Notes under the pieces: generated by a model | Told to the model about the DNA's origin: nothing | Databases searched by the model: none | Seen by the model: the letters and a program-made list of their open reading frames with translations, nothing else | Shown: piece after piece, positions 1 through 12,260 of the stretch | Numbering within the stretch: the first letter of the stretch is position 1 | Layout of the letters: the number at the start of each line of letters is the position of its first letter | Assembly (NCBI RefSeq): GCF_904849725.1 | Contig: NC_058519.1 | Span: forward strand, 109,480,881 to 109,544,880 | Length of the DNA: 64,000 bases | DNA from: Hordeum vulgare subsp. vulgare | Lineage: Eukaryota; Streptophyta; Magnoliopsida; Poales; Poaceae | Direction of reading: 5' to 3' | Made by a program: the position numbers and the translations under genes

Positions 1-324
1 GCATACCTTCTATATCCACACGTTCACACTTGCAGCTTTTGATATATCGTGTGCTAGTGTGATCTAGTATCTTGTGTTGTTCACCTACTTGTCGTGTGAT
101 ATAGCTCAAGTAAGTTTGTGTAACTTACTTGTGCTTGTTAGTAACTGTATTGTGTCCATCTTGGTAGATCGTGTTGTTGATACACGTTGCAGTGCCTAGT
201 GCGTTTAGGATTTGTGCTTGACAAGTATCCTCTTAGTTTATTTCCGCATTAGGTTTAAGCCAAATCCGAAGAAGTTTTTAAATAGCCTATTCAACCCCCT
301 CTAGGCGTCATCGAGGTCTTTTCA
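1..324 (+). mobile_element. 3' end of the 5' LTR of a Sirevirus-like Copia element
   Basis: This stretch matches 18430-18755 almost base for base. I count roughly nine differences, including a longer C run in the downstream copy. Both copies end in TTCA, and here a Met-tRNA primer binding site follows, which fixes it as the end of a 5' LTR. The rest of the LTR and its target duplication lie outside the window. The low divergence points to a fairly young insertion. Confidence 0.88.
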
Positions 325-326
325 AT

Positions 327-338
327 TGGTATCAGAGC
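327..338 (+). other. Primer binding site (initiator Met tRNA)
   Basis: TGGTATCAGAGC lies two bases after the LTR end. It is the standard Copia primer site complementary to the 3' end of initiator methionine tRNA, where minus-strand DNA synthesis begins. Confidence 0.92.
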
Positions 339-380
339 TAGGTCTCTCTTTAATTAGGTTTCACGACCTAGAGAGTATCG

Positions 381-2412
381 ATGTCGACTATTGGATTAGT
401 GCACAATGGCACCTTTGACTTTGATGGCACAAATTATACCCTATGGAGAATCTGTATGCTTCATCACTTTCGGCCCATGGGCCCAAATACTTTACGAATT
501 GTTCTTGTACGGATTGCCGACAAAAAGGATGATGCATCTTCATCTACTAATGAAATGTATCTTGATTGTGAGGCTTTTCTTGCCATTCATCGAACCATAA
601 GTCCTGAAGTGTTTAAGTTTATCTTGACTTGCAAGTCAGCTCATGAAGTTTGGACTAAACTTGAAGATATATATGGTGGGTCCAATCTTGATGAAGACAA
701 TATTATGATGAAGGAGTTGGTGCATGAGCTCTTCACTCTATTCGATCATAAAGAGTCCACCACTACTTCCATATCCGATTGCTTGCACACCTCAGCATCT
801 GCAATCTCACAAGGTAATGACATGGTGAGTGAAGAAATATATGTTGATGAAAATGTCATAGCCTCTATGGACATGAGCATATCTAGCACCACACATAGTG
901 TAAATTATTGTGCTGACAGGTCATGCATTTCACCTAAAGATCCCTCGACAAATGTCTCTGGTGATATGCCTGCTCTCCCGTGTCCTCTTGATCAAAATAT
1001 CTTGTTTCTCCCTAGTTGTTCTATGACTAATCATTATGGGGAAATCAAGAAATATGAAGTACTTTTGACTAATGAAGAATCTGATTCACCAAAAGAATCA
1101 TCATCAACTCCTCCAGTTCACATGTGCCTCATGGCAAGAGGTAATAATGAGGTATCATCTTCCCTGTGCAATAACGATGATATTTGTGATGAGGATGATC
1201 ATGATGACTTGACTGAAAATATCTATGTGATCAGTAAAATTCTTCGTAAAGCTAAAAATAACGCTCTTCAAAGGTTCCAAGATGTTCTTGCTTACTTTGA
1301 AAATTGTAATGATTCACTTAATGATGAACAAGCTAAAAGTGAACAACTTGAACATGAACTTGAGAAGAGTCATCAAGCATGTAGAGACTGAAGATCTTCC
1401 AAAAGGAGAGATTGAAGTTACTCATGATAAACTTAAAAGGGATTTTGAGGTCCTTCTCCTTGAATGCAAGAATGTCAAGGGAGAGCTCGTCAAAACCTCT
1501 AAGATCTATGAGGAGCTTCAATCTACTCATGAGAAGTCTCCAATCGCTACTTACTCCTCTCATATTGTTGATGATACTTGTACATCTAACCCTATCTCTT
1601 TTGAAGTATCAACATTGAAGGAGAATATTGAGCTACGTGCTCAACTTGATTTACTAACTAGCAATTATGGGAAGTTGGAAGAAAACCATGTAATGCTCAC
1701 AAGCTCTCATGCTGATCTTCTAACATCCCATAATGTGCAAAAGTTAGCTCATGAGGCTATCATCACCAAGGTAACATCAAAGGAAATCGAAGAGCTCAAG
1801 GCCCAAGTCACTTTTTTGAAGAAAGACTTGGAACAGTGTCATGAAGGGATGTCCACACTCAACAACGTCCTGTGTGAGCAAACATCTCCGAATGACAAAA
1901 ATGATGTTGGAGTAAACTCAAACAAGAACAAGAGGGGCCTAGAACAAGTCAGGAATTCGGCCAAAATCATTTGCTTCAAGTGCAAAGTTAAAGGGCACCA
2001 TGTTAGATCTTGCCCTCTGAAGACGAAGTCTCGAAGTCAAAAGCAACAAGGGAAGCGGCCACAAACTCAATCACATATTCAGCTACAAGTTGAAGGAAGG
2101 CCTCTTTCCAATAATACCCAAGCCAACACTCCCCAAGGTGATAAATCAACTGGGAAGAAAGCAAAGAGTAGATGTTGCTACTTATGTCGTGAGAAGGGTC
2201 ACGTCGCTTCGTCTTGCACAAGAGGTAACTTATCCAACCCAATCACTATTGATGATATCTATTCCCTTGGGAAGGATAAGGTTGGCAATGTGTTTGCCAA
2301 ATTTGTTGGTACTCAAAATGGTGTCACGAAAAGAACCATTTGGGTTGCCAAGCCTATTGTGATTAACCTCTTAGGACCCAACGTAGTTGGGGACCAACAA
2401 GATCAAACTTGA
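381..2412 (+). pseudogene. gag: Sirevirus-type gag, frameshifted, with no pol after it
   Basis: The gag protein forms the particle that packages element RNA. The first ATG after the primer site opens a 336-codon frame. Its N-terminal region (about residues 10-100) resembles the UBN2/DUF4219 gag domain of Copia elements: an FDGTNYTLW motif, then a helical region with VWTKLEDIYGGSN. That frame stops at 1391. The protein continues in another frame (overlapping from 1282, running to 2412), so a frameshift lies near 1370-1390. The second part has a long charged, leucine-rich region likely to be coiled coil, then two zinc knuckles of C-x2-C-x4-H-x4-C form (CFKCKVKGHHVRSC near 1970-2015 and CYLCREKGHVASSC near 2172-2217). 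Long gags with extra knuckles fit Sireviruses. The frame ends soon after an IWVAK motif, about where protease would be expected to start; no protease, integrase or reverse transcriptase follows. The element therefore looks non-autonomous. Confidence 0.8.
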
Positions 2413-2776
2413 TCAATAGGTGACTATGGAGGACATTAGAGACTTGTATACATAATGAAGAATTAAGGGGTCTTCATCATTCATATTATCTCAAGCCAAG
2501 TCAGTTGGATTATCGAGTTTCTATCTTATATCCAATGTGCCTCCTTACGGTAACTTGTACTTAAACTGTTTACATTGTTAGGTGCTTGCCCCTTTGCATG
2601 TTGTGGTTTTGTACCTTGCATACGTTTGTATATGTTGTGCTTCCAACTTGCTTATCTTGAGTAATCGAGTATGTGTATGTTGGTTTGCATATCATGTACA
2701 TGTGGGTCTTGTATTCAGCCTTTTGCATCTTGTTTGTATTTTTGTTGGCTCTTGTGAGAGACTAATGGATTATCCC

Positions 2777-3185
2777 ATTATGGGGGAGTGATGTGCTTTG
2801 CACACCTCACAATCCTATAAATGTGTATACATGGGGAATACCACTTAGTTTTGATATTTCAAGATTATCTAGTTTCTATGTGGTATGTCTTACTCATGAG
2901 AAATTCAAATTCTATATGGTCCATTAATTATCTCTTGTTGGTTTCAATTTGCCACTTGTTAATATTGTTGGTTTATCACATTATGGGGGAGTAATATGCT
3001 ATGTGCATATTACGAACCTAGAAAATGTGTACATTTGAGGTGTTGCCACTTAGTGTTGATATTGTAAATTATCTTGTTCCTAGGTGGCATGTTAGCTCTA
3101 CAAGTGTCATTTGCTTGCGTTTTATGGGTAAAGATGATCTTGGATATATTTGCGATCTACCAATGAGTATCACTTCCAAAATACT
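2777..3185 (+). repeat. Degenerate tandem duplication (unit about 204 bp) carrying a PPT-like motif
   Basis: Two units begin near 2777 and 2981. Each starts ATTATGGGGGAGT, continues with a GTGCTTTGCAC-like or ATGCTATGTGCAT-like stretch, and then shares a CCACTTAG-TTTGATATT block and a GTGG-ATGT block. The copies are well diverged. Confidence 0.55.
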
Positions 3186-5150
3186 TCTTGTCCTTGACAA
3201 TTGGTATTCCCATCATGTGATAGGAATTGCTAATCGTCTTTACATTGGATTTTGTGTTTCGTTTGTCTTCCTTGCCTCTTATGGATCTATTTTAACATGT
3301 CTAGTGTTTTTATAGATATAGAGAACGTGATGATCCCATCGTGTGCATTTTGTATTTAAATGCAAATTCCATATAATGCACGTCCCTTGGGGGAGCTATC
3401 CTATTTTCTTTAGAACACTCTCTTTATTCACCCATCATAAAATCTTTTGATCCCCATCAAGTGTGTGTTGATGGGAGGCAAGTCTTGCACTTTATGATGC
3501 TTTGTTCCATCATGAAAATTTGTCGAGGGCTTGGTTTGTTGGAACCTAGCTCTCTTTTGGAAATTAGATACCTCGTGTTTGTTTTCCTTCAATTGGTTTC
3601 TTGTTTCCTTTTATTTGGCATGTGTCAATGGATATCTCATTCCTTGAGGTATCTTTTAATTGATATCCTTCAAGTGATAGTTCCTTTTTTTGTTTAAGAT
3701 CTTATTATCACTTGATACCTTGTCTTTTGGTGACTTATCAACTTTGTGTTGAGTTGATTCTTGAGAGTCTTGAGCATGCATATCTACTATATACAACTTC
3801 TTTTGCTTGCTTTCCTTCTTTGACCCAATATATAGGGGAAACTCCACCTTGTCATAAATTGGCTAAAGTGTGCATGAAATTCAAATTCATATCTATATGC
3901 ACATATGTGTGTGGAGTTTGTCCTATGTATTGCTGGTTTTCTAAATCTTTGGTCCCAATGAGTTTGGGCACCATTTTGTTTGTTTTTGCTGTTCCAGGAA
4001 CAACTGGAGATGCATTGGATGCTCGGCTCACCTATAAGGAAGGTGTTGAGACCATGTGATTATTGGAGCCAAGTTAGGATGATCAAAGAATAACTATCTA
4101 CTACATCAATCCAATGTTGTCTCGGTAACAAGTATCCACTTCATGCATTCTTTTCTTGCAAAGGGCCCAACCTGTCATTTCTTTTCCAGGTTGCATCATG
4201 GCATGAATCTATTGATTCGTTCTTGTAGTACTTGTTTGCTTTCTCAAAGCATCCGAACGATGATGTCTTACTAATAGTTGGGATGTCTTTGATGTTCGTA
4301 TGTTGGAAGTTCATATTGTACAATAAGAAAATATTAGGCCATGTGCTATGCTTCCAAGCAAAAGATCTCATTGATATATTTATGACTTCCTTTTGGATAT
4401 CTAGTTTGTTCCTTCTTGTAACCATTTCGTGTGTACATCCTTCTTTGTGGATATATATCATCATGATTGTCTTCTACTTAGAATCTTTTACACATGAGAG
4501 AAGTCACATCTCTAATTGATATCCTCTTTTCTTTCACGTCCATCGTTGCATTTCCTTTTTCAGTTTTTCGTGGCTTCGTGAAAGGATTTGTTTTGAGTGC
4601 GTATCTTATTTTCCTACATCTTGATGCACTCTTTGGCCGTGAAGATTATTTTTCTTCATGCTTGTCTTGATGAGGGTTTTTCCATTTCAATTAGTATCCC
4701 TCCTCTTGACAAGGTTCTTACTTCCTAGCTTCACAATGGGTTCTCACAAGCGTTGGTTCTTATTTTGTTTATTAGTAAGCTTGTGAACCCATTTTCTAGT
4801 ATGTGTGTGTGGGAATGATATGTCTTGCACTTTGTATCTCATTTCATCAAGACTATGTTGATGAGTAATGCTCATCCTTATATTAGTATTCTCAAGTGCT
4901 TTGCCATGACTCACACACATTACTTTTGTTGAGCCTATTCTTAAGTTGCTTCTTTTACATGTTGCTCAACCATTTGTTTTGTGCAATTGATATGCTTATT
5001 GTCTCATCTATCTTCTTGCACTCGTTGTGTGTTTTTATTAATTTTGGGGGAGCAACGATCCTATTTTGTGCACCTGTATCAAATACAAAAATCTCATATT
5101 AGTGCACAAATCATGGGGAGCTTCTCTAGTTTTTGATAAAACACTCTGTT

Positions 5151-5155
5151 GCCTT
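5151..5155. repeat. Target-site duplication GCCTT, left copy
   Basis: GCCTT directly precedes the TG of the LTR at 5156 and recurs directly after the CA at 14076. A matching 5-bp duplication shows the Angela element inserted as one unit. Confidence 0.92.
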
Positions 5156-6973
5156 TGTTGGGGAACGTCGCATGGGAAACAAAAAAATTCCTACGCGCAC
5201 GAAGACCTATCATGGTGATGTCCATCTACGAGAGGGGATGTGTGATCTACGTACCCTTGTAGACCATACAGCAGAAGCGTTAGTGAACGCGGTTGATGTA
5301 GTGGAACGTCCTCACGTCCCTCGTTCCGCCCAGCGAACCGTCCCGCGATCAGTCCCACGATCTAGTGCCGAACGGACGGCACCTCCGCGTTCAGCACACG
5401 TACAGCTCGACGATGATCTCAGCCTTCTTGATCTAGCAAGAGAGACGGAGAGGTAGAAGAGTTCTCCGGCAGCGTGATGGCGCTCCGGAGGTTGGTGATG
5501 ATCTTGTCTCGGCAGGGCTCCGCCCGAGCTCCGCACAAACGCGATCTAGAGGTAAAACCGTGGAGATATGTGGTCGGGCTGCCGTGGCAAAGTTGTGTCA
5601 AATCAGCCCTAAAACCTCCGTATATATAGGGGGAGGAGGGGGAGCCTTGCCTTGGGGTCCAAGGACCCCCAAGGACTTCGACCGAGCCAAGGGGCGCAAC
5701 CCTCCCCTTCCAAACCGAGTCCAACTAGGTTTGGAAGGAGGAGTTCTTCCCCCTTTTCCCACCTCCTCTTTTTTTTCCTTTTCTCTTTGATTTTCTTCCT
5801 ATGGCGCATAGGGCCTTCTTGGGCTGCCCACCAGCCCACTAAGGGCTGGTGCGCCACCCCCAAGGCCTATGGGCTTCCCCGGGGTGGGTTGCCCCCCCCA
5901 GTGAACTCCCGGAACCCATTCGTCATTCCACGTACATTCCCGGTAACTCCGAAAACCTTCCGGTAATCAAATGAGGTCATCCTATATATCAATATTCGTT
6001 TCCGGACCATTCCGGAAACCCTCGTGATGTGCATGATCTCATCTGGGACTCCGAACAACATTCGGTAACCAACCATATAACTCAAATACGCATAAAACAA
6101 CGTCGAACCTTAAGTGTGCAGACCCTGCGGGTTCGAGAACTATGTAGACATGACCCGAGAGACTCCTCGGTCAATATCGAAGAGCGGGACCTGGATGCCC
6201 ATATTGGATCCTACATATTCTACGAAGATCTTATCGTTTGAACCTCAGTGCCAAGGATTCATATAATCCCGTATGTCATTCCCTTTGTCCTTCGGTATGT
6301 TACTTGCCCGAGATTCGATCGTCAGTATCTGCATACCTATTTCAATCTCGTTTACCGGCAAGTCTCTTTACTCATTCCTAATACAAGATCCCACAACTTA
6401 CACTAAGTCACATTGCTTGCAAGGCTTGTGTGTGATGTTGTATTACCGAGTGGGCCCCGAGATACCTCTCCGTCACACGGAGTGACAAATCCCAGTCTCG
6501 ATCCATACTAACTCAACGAACACCTTCGCAGATACCTGTAGAGCATGTTTATAGTCACCCAGTTACGTTGCGACGTTTGATACACACAAAGTATTCCTCC
6601 GGTGTCAGTGAGTTATATGATCTCATGGTCATAGGAACACATACTTGACACGCAGACAACAGTAGCAACAAAATGACACGATCAACATGCTACGTCTATT
6701 AGTTTGGGTCTAGTCCATCACTTGATTCTCCTAATGACGTGATCCAGTTATCAAGCAACAACACCTTGTTCATAATCAGAAGACACTGACTATCTTTGAT
6801 CAACTGGCTAGCCAACTAGAGGCTTGCTAGGGACAGTGTCTTGTCTATGTATCCACACATGTATATAAGTCTTCATTCAGTACAATTATAGCATGGATAA
6901 TAAACGATTATCTTGATACAGGAATTATAATAATAACTATATTTATTATTGCCTCTAGGGCATAATTCCAACA
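5156..6973 (-). repeat. Angela-type (type A) LTR, 3' LTR of the minus-strand element
   Basis: It runs from TGTTGGGGAACG to ATTCCAACA as read on the + strand. A TATATATA box on the minus strand lies at 5621-5628. Open frames inside it recur in every related LTR and are not genes. Confidence 0.93.
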
Positions 6974-6988
6974 GTCTCCCACTTGCAC
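6974..6988 (-). other. Polypurine tract of the Angela element
   Basis: On the minus strand this reads GTGCAAGTGGGAGAC and abuts the 3' LTR. It is the usual plus-strand primer of BARE/Angela/WIS elements. The same motif adjoins LTRs at 33256, 35405 and 62996, and at 30471-30485 on the + strand. Confidence 0.88.
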
Positions 6989-7025
6989 TAGAGTCAATAA
7001 TCTAGCCCTCACATCATCATGTGAA

Positions 7026-10000
7026 TTACATTGTAATAAATCTAACACCCATACAGTTCTGGTGTTGATCATGCTTTGCCCGTGGAAGAGGTTTAGTTAG
7101 CGGGTCTGCTACATTCAGATCCGTGTGCACTTTGCATATATTCACGTCCTCCCCTTCGACGTAGTCGCGGATGAGGTTGAAGCGTCGTTTGATGTGTCTG
7201 GACTTCTTGTGAAACCGTGGTTCCTTTGCTAGGGAAATGGCACCCGTGTTGTCACAGAACAAGGTTATTGGATTCAGTGCGCTTGGCACCACTCCAAGAT
7301 CCGTCATGAACTGCTTCATCCAGACACCCTCCTTAGCCGCCTCCGAGGCAGCCATGTACTCCGCTTCACATGTAGAATCTGCTACGACGCTTTGCTTGGA
7401 ACTGCACCAGCTTACCGCACCCCCATTAAGAATAAATACGTATCCGGTCTACGACTTAGAAATCGTCCGGATCTGTGTCAAAGCTTGCATCGACGTAACC
7501 CTTTACGGCGAGCTCTTCGTCACCTCCATACACGAGAAACATCTCCTTAGTCCTTTTCAGGTACTTCAGGATATTCTTGACCGCCGTCCAGTGATCCACT
7601 CCTGGATTACTCTGGAACCTGCCTGCCATACTTATGGGCAGGCTAACGTCCGGTCTAGTGCACAACATTGCATACATGATAGAACCTATGGCTGAAGCAT
7701 AGGGGACGGTGCTCATATGCTCTCTATCCTCATCAGTTGTTGGGCACTGAGTCTTACTCAATCTCGTACCTTGTAAAACTGGCAAGAACCCTTTCTTGGA
7801 CTGTTCCATTTTGAACCTCTTCAAAACTTTACCAAGGTATGTGCTTTGTGAAAGTCCTATCAGGCGTTTTGATCTATCCCTATAGATCTTAATGCCTAGA
7901 ATGTAAGCAGCTTCTCCTAGGTCCTTCATAGAGAAACTTTTATTCAAGTAATCCTTTATGCTCTCCAAAAACTGTACGTTGTTTCCAATCAGCAATATGT
8001 CATCCACATATAATATTAGAAACGCCACAGAGCTCCCACTCACTTTCTTGTAAATACAAGATTCTCCAACCACTTGTATAAACCCAAATGCTTTGATCAC
8101 CTCATCCAAGCATTTGTTCCAACTCCGAGATGCTTGCACCAGTCCATAAATGGATCGCTGGACCTTGCACACCTTGTTAGCATTCTTAGGATCGACAAAA
8201 CCTTCGGGTTGCATCATATACAACTCTTCCTTAAGGAAACCGTTAAGGAACGCCGTTTTGACATCCATCTGCCAGATTTCATAATCAAAAAATGCAGCTA
8301 TTGCTAACATGATTCTGACGGACTTAAGCATCGCTACGGGTGAGAATGTCTCATCGTAGTCAACTCCTTGAACTTGTGAAAAACCCTTTGCCACAAGTCG
8401 AGCTTTATAAACAGTCACATTGCCGTCGGCGTCCATCTTCTTCTTAAAGATCCATTTGTTCTGAATAGCCTTGCGGCCCTCAGGTAGTACTTCCAAAGTC
8501 CATACTTTGTTCTCATACATGGATCCTATCTCGGACTTCATGGCCTCTAGCCATTTGTTGGAATCTGGGCCCACCATTGCTTCTTCATAATTTGCAGGTT
8601 CATTGTTGTCTAACAACATGATTGACATGACGGGATTACCGTACCACTCTGGAGCAGCACGTGGTCTCGTCGACCTGCGTGGTTCGACAGGAACTTGAAC
8701 CGGAGTTTCATGATCATCATCATTAACTTCCTCCTCAACCGGCGTCGCAATGATAGAGGTTTCCCCTTGCCCTGCACCACCATCTAGAGCGATGAGAGGT
8801 TCGACAACCTCATCAAGTTCTATCTTCCTCCCACTCAATTCTCTCGAGAGAAACTCCTTCTCGAGAAAAGCTCCGTTTTTAGGAACAAACACTTTGCCCT
8901 CGGATTTGAGATAGAAGGTGTACCCAACTGTCTCTTTTGGGTAACCTATGAAGATGCACTTTTCCGCTTTGGGTTCCAGCTTTTCAGGCTGAAGTTTTTT
9001 GACATAAGCATCACATCCCCAAACTTTAAGAAACGACAACTTTGGCCTTTTTCCATACCACAGCTCGTATGGTGTCGTCTTAACGGATTTTGATGGTGCC
9101 CTATTTAAAGTGAATGCAGCTGTTTCTAATGCATAACCCCAAAACGATAACGGCAAATCGGTAAGAGACATCATAGATCGCACCATCTCTAATAAAGTAC
9201 GATTACGATGTTCGGACACACCATTACGATGTGGTGTTCCAGGCGGTGTCAACTGTGAAACAATTCCACATTGTCTTAAGTGAGCACCAAACTCGAAACT
9301 CAGATATTCACCCCCACGATCAGACCGTAGGAACTTGATCTTCTTGTTACGATGATTTTCAACTTCACTCTGAAATTGCTTGAACTTTTCAAATGTTTCA
9401 GACTTGTGCTTCATTAAGTAGACATAACCATATCTACTCAAATCGTCAGTGAAGGTGAGAAAATAACGATGTCCACCGCGTACCTCTATGCTCATCGGAC
9501 CGCACACATCGGTATGTATGATTTCCAACAAGTCACTTGCACGCTCCATTGTTCCGGAGAACAGAGTTTTAGTCATCTTGCCCATGAGGCATAGTTCACA
9601 CGTGCCAAGTGAATCAAAGTCATGTGACTCCAAAAGTCCATCGGCATGGAGTTTCTTCATGCGCTTTACACCAATATGACCTAAGCGGCAGTGCCACAAA
9701 AATATGGTGCTATCATTGTTAACTCTAATTCTTTTGGTCTCAATGTTATGTATGTGTGTATCACTATCAAGATTCAATATGAACAATCCTCTCACATTGG
9801 GTGCATGACCATAAAAGATGTTACTCATAGAAATACAACAACCATTATTCTCTGACTTAAAAGAGTAACCGTCTCGCAATAAACAAGATCCAGATATAAT
9901 GTTCATGCTCAACGCAGGCACTAAATAACAATGATTCAAGTTCATAACTAATCCTGATGGTAACTGAAGTGAAACTGTGCCGACGGCGATTGCATCAACT

Positions 10001-10199
10001 TGGAACCATTTCCTACGCGCATCGTCACTTCATCTTTTGCCAGCCTTCGTCTATTCCGCAGTTCCTGTTTCGAGTTGCAAATATGAGCAACAGAACCGGT
10101 ATCGAATACCCAGGCACTACTACGAGAGCCGGTTAAGTATACATCAATAACATGTATATCAAATATACCTGATTTTTCTTTGGCCGCCTTCTTATCAGC
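7026..10199 (-). pseudogene. pol: Angela/BARE1 pol (protease, integrase, reverse transcriptase, RNase H), frameshifted
   Basis: Reading leftwards, the protease site WVFDTGS is at about 10081-10120. A one-base loss near 9990 then breaks the frame. The longest open frame (9945-7456, 829 codons) carries the integrase zinc site H85, H90, C116, C119 and the catalytic triad D146, D209, E245, with the Copia-like 35-residue gap between the last two. It continues into an RVT_2-type reverse transcriptase with KTAFLNG and an intact YVDD near residue 646. An extra base near 7463 ends this frame, and a further stop lies just beyond. The RNase H tail continues in another frame to 7026, with STCEAEYMAASEAAKEG and CDNTGAISLAKEP motifs. 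The order protease-integrase-RT-RNase H is diagnostic of Copia. The catalytic motifs survive, so this is a recently disabled copy. Confidence 0.93.
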
Positions 10200-11006
10200 G
10201 AGATACTTGGGGCAATTGCGCTTCTAGTGACCCATACCCTTGCAATAGTAACACTCTGTTTCAGGCTTAGGTCCAGCTTTGGGTTTCTTTGTCGGATTGG
10301 CAACAGGCTTGCCGCTCTTCTTTGAATTACCCTTCTTGCCTTTGCCGTTTCTCTTGAAACTAGTGGTCTTATTCACCATCAACACTTGATGTTCTTTACG
10401 GAGTTCAGACTCTGCGACTTTCAGCATCGCAAACAACTCGCCGGGAGACTTGTTCATCCCTTGCATGTTGTAGTTCAACACAAAGCCTTTATAGCTTGGC
10501 GGCAGTGATTGAAGGATTCTGTCAGTGATAGCTTCTTGCGGGAGTTCAATCCCCAGCTCAGCTAGACGGTTTGAGTACCCAGACATTTTGAGCACATGTT
10601 CACTGACACACGAGTTCTCCTCCATCTTGCAAGCATAGAATTTATCGGAGGTCTCATACCACTCGATCCGGGTGTTCTACTGAAAGATAAACTTCAACTC
10701 CTGGAACATCTCAAATGCTCCATGACGCTCAAAGCGACGTTGAAGTCCCGGTTCTAAGCCATACAAGACTGCACATTGAACTACTGACTAGTCCTCCTTA
10801 CGTGCTAACCAAGCGTTCTTAACATCCTGATCAGCCGTAGCGGGTGGTTCATCTCCTAGCGCAGCATTAAGGACATAATCCTTCTTCCCAGCTTGTAAGA
10901 TTAGCTTAAGATTACGAGCCCACTCTACAAAGTTGCTTCCATCATCTTTCAACTTAGCTTTCTCTAGGAACGTATTAAAATTCAGGGTGACTGCCGCGTG
11001 AGACAT
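10200..11006 (-). pseudogene. gag: Angela/BARE1 gag, broken by at least three stop codons
   Basis: The ATG at 11006 begins MSHAAVTLNFNTFLEKAKL, a typical BARE/Angela gag start. A TAG at about 10788 ends the first 72 codons. A second in-frame TAG lies near 10678. Another open stretch (10625-10224) carries the gag core and the zinc knuckle CYYCKGMGH. A further stop falls directly after the knuckle histidine, so the final zinc-binding cysteine lies beyond a stop. In BARE/Angela elements gag and pol form one long reading frame, and here they run on into the protease region. The lesions are mostly point changes to stops. Confidence 0.9.
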
Positions 11007-12260
11007 GATCTACAACACAAATATATTCAAAGTGGACTTAGACTATGTTCAAGATAATTAGAGTTTAACTTAATCAAATTACTTGCTAAACTCCCACTCA
11101 AAAAGTACATCTGTCTAGTCATTTGAGTGGTTCATGATCCACTTACACTAGCTCAAGTCCGATCATCACGTGAGTTGAGCATAGTTTCAGTGGTAAGCAT
11201 CCCCGTGCTAATCATATCATCTATATGATTCATGATCGACCTTTCGGTCTCATGTGTTCCGAGGCCATGTCTGCACATGCTAGGCCCGTCAAGCTTAACC
11301 CGAGTGTTCCGCGTGCGCAACTGTTTTGCACCCGTTATATGTGAACGTTGAGTCTATCACACCCGATCATCACGTGGTGTCTCGAAACGACAAACTGTAG
11401 CAACGGTGCACAGTCGGGGAGAACACAATTTCGTCTTGAAACTTTAGTGAGAGAACACCTCATAATGCTACCGTCGTTCTAAGCAAAATAAGGTGCATAA
11501 AAGGATTAACATCACATGCAATTCATAAGTGACATGATATGGCCATCATCACGTGCTCCTTGATCTCCATCACCAAGCACCGGCACGATCTTCTTGTCAC
11601 CGGCGCCACACCATGATCTCCATCAACGTGTCTCCATCGGGGTTGTCGTGCTACTCATGCTATTACTACTAAAGCTACATGCTAGCAAAATAGTAAACGC
11701 ATCTGCAAGCACAAACGTTAGTATAAAGACAACCCTATGGCTCCTGCCGGTTGCCGTACCATCGACGTGCAAGTCGATATTATCTATTACAACATGATCA
11801 TCTCATACATCCAATATAACACATCACATCGTTGGCCATATCACATCACAAGCATACCCTGCAAAAACAAGTTAGACGTCCTCTAATTTTGTTGTTGCAT
11901 GTTTTACGTGGTGACCATGGGTATCTAGTAGGATCGCATCTTACTTACGCAAACACCACAACGGAGATATATGAGTTGCTATTTAACCTCATCCAAGGAC
12001 CTCCTCGGTCAAATCTGATTCAACTAAAGTTGGAGAAACTGACACTGGCCAGTCATCTTTGAGCAACGGGGTTACTCGTAGCGATGAAACCTGTCTCTCG
12101 TAAGCGTACGAGTAATGTCGGTCCAAGCCGCTTCAATCCAACAATACCGCGGAATCAAGAAAAGACTAAGGAGGGCAGCAAAACGCACATCACCGCCCAC
12201 AAAAACTTTTGTGTTCTACTCGAGAAGACATCTACGCATGAACCTAGCTCATGATGCTAC
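11007..12260 (-). other. Leader (5' untranslated region) of the Angela element
   Basis: This 1.25-kb region lies between the primer site and the gag ATG. It has no convincing protein frame. It closely matches 39201-40382, the leader of the element at 33570, whereas the coding regions of the two elements are far more different. Such leaders carry packaging and translation signals, but I cannot place these by eye. Confidence 0.8.
12243..12260 (-). other. Primer binding site of the Angela element
   Basis: The minus strand reads GTAGCATCATGAGCTAGG directly after the 5' LTR. It is a diverged form of the Met-tRNA primer site; compare GTGGCATGAGAGCCAAGG at 25188. Confidence 0.7.

Larger units (their letters stand above)
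2413..5155 (+). other. Non-coding spacer of the Sirevirus-like element, with several PPT-like motifs
   Basis: No frame here resembles a retroelement protein; the open frames are short, hydrophobic and T-rich. G-rich tracts resembling the true polypurine tract at 14531 recur at 2780-2788, 2983-2992, 3388-3394, 5045-5052 and 5113-5120. A long spacer with multiple PPT-like motifs upstream of the 3' LTR is a published feature of Sireviruses. The Angela element at 5156 interrupts this spacer, which resumes at 14077. Confidence 0.7.

Noticed and set aside
327..338. Part of a tRNA gene
   Set aside because: Only the complement of the tRNA 3' end is present, at the exact place of a retroelement primer site; no tRNA body is nearby.
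2582..4519. Several hydrophobic open frames of 60-115 codons
   Set aside because: They lie in the T-rich spacer of a retroelement, have no domain, and their leucine/phenylalanine/cysteine bias follows from base composition.
5133..5456. Open frame of 107 codons at an LTR edge, with near copies at 12115-12561, 15199-15585 and 40237-40695
   Set aside because: The frame crosses or begins outside the LTR boundary. It recurs only because the LTR recurs, and it changes reading context between copies.
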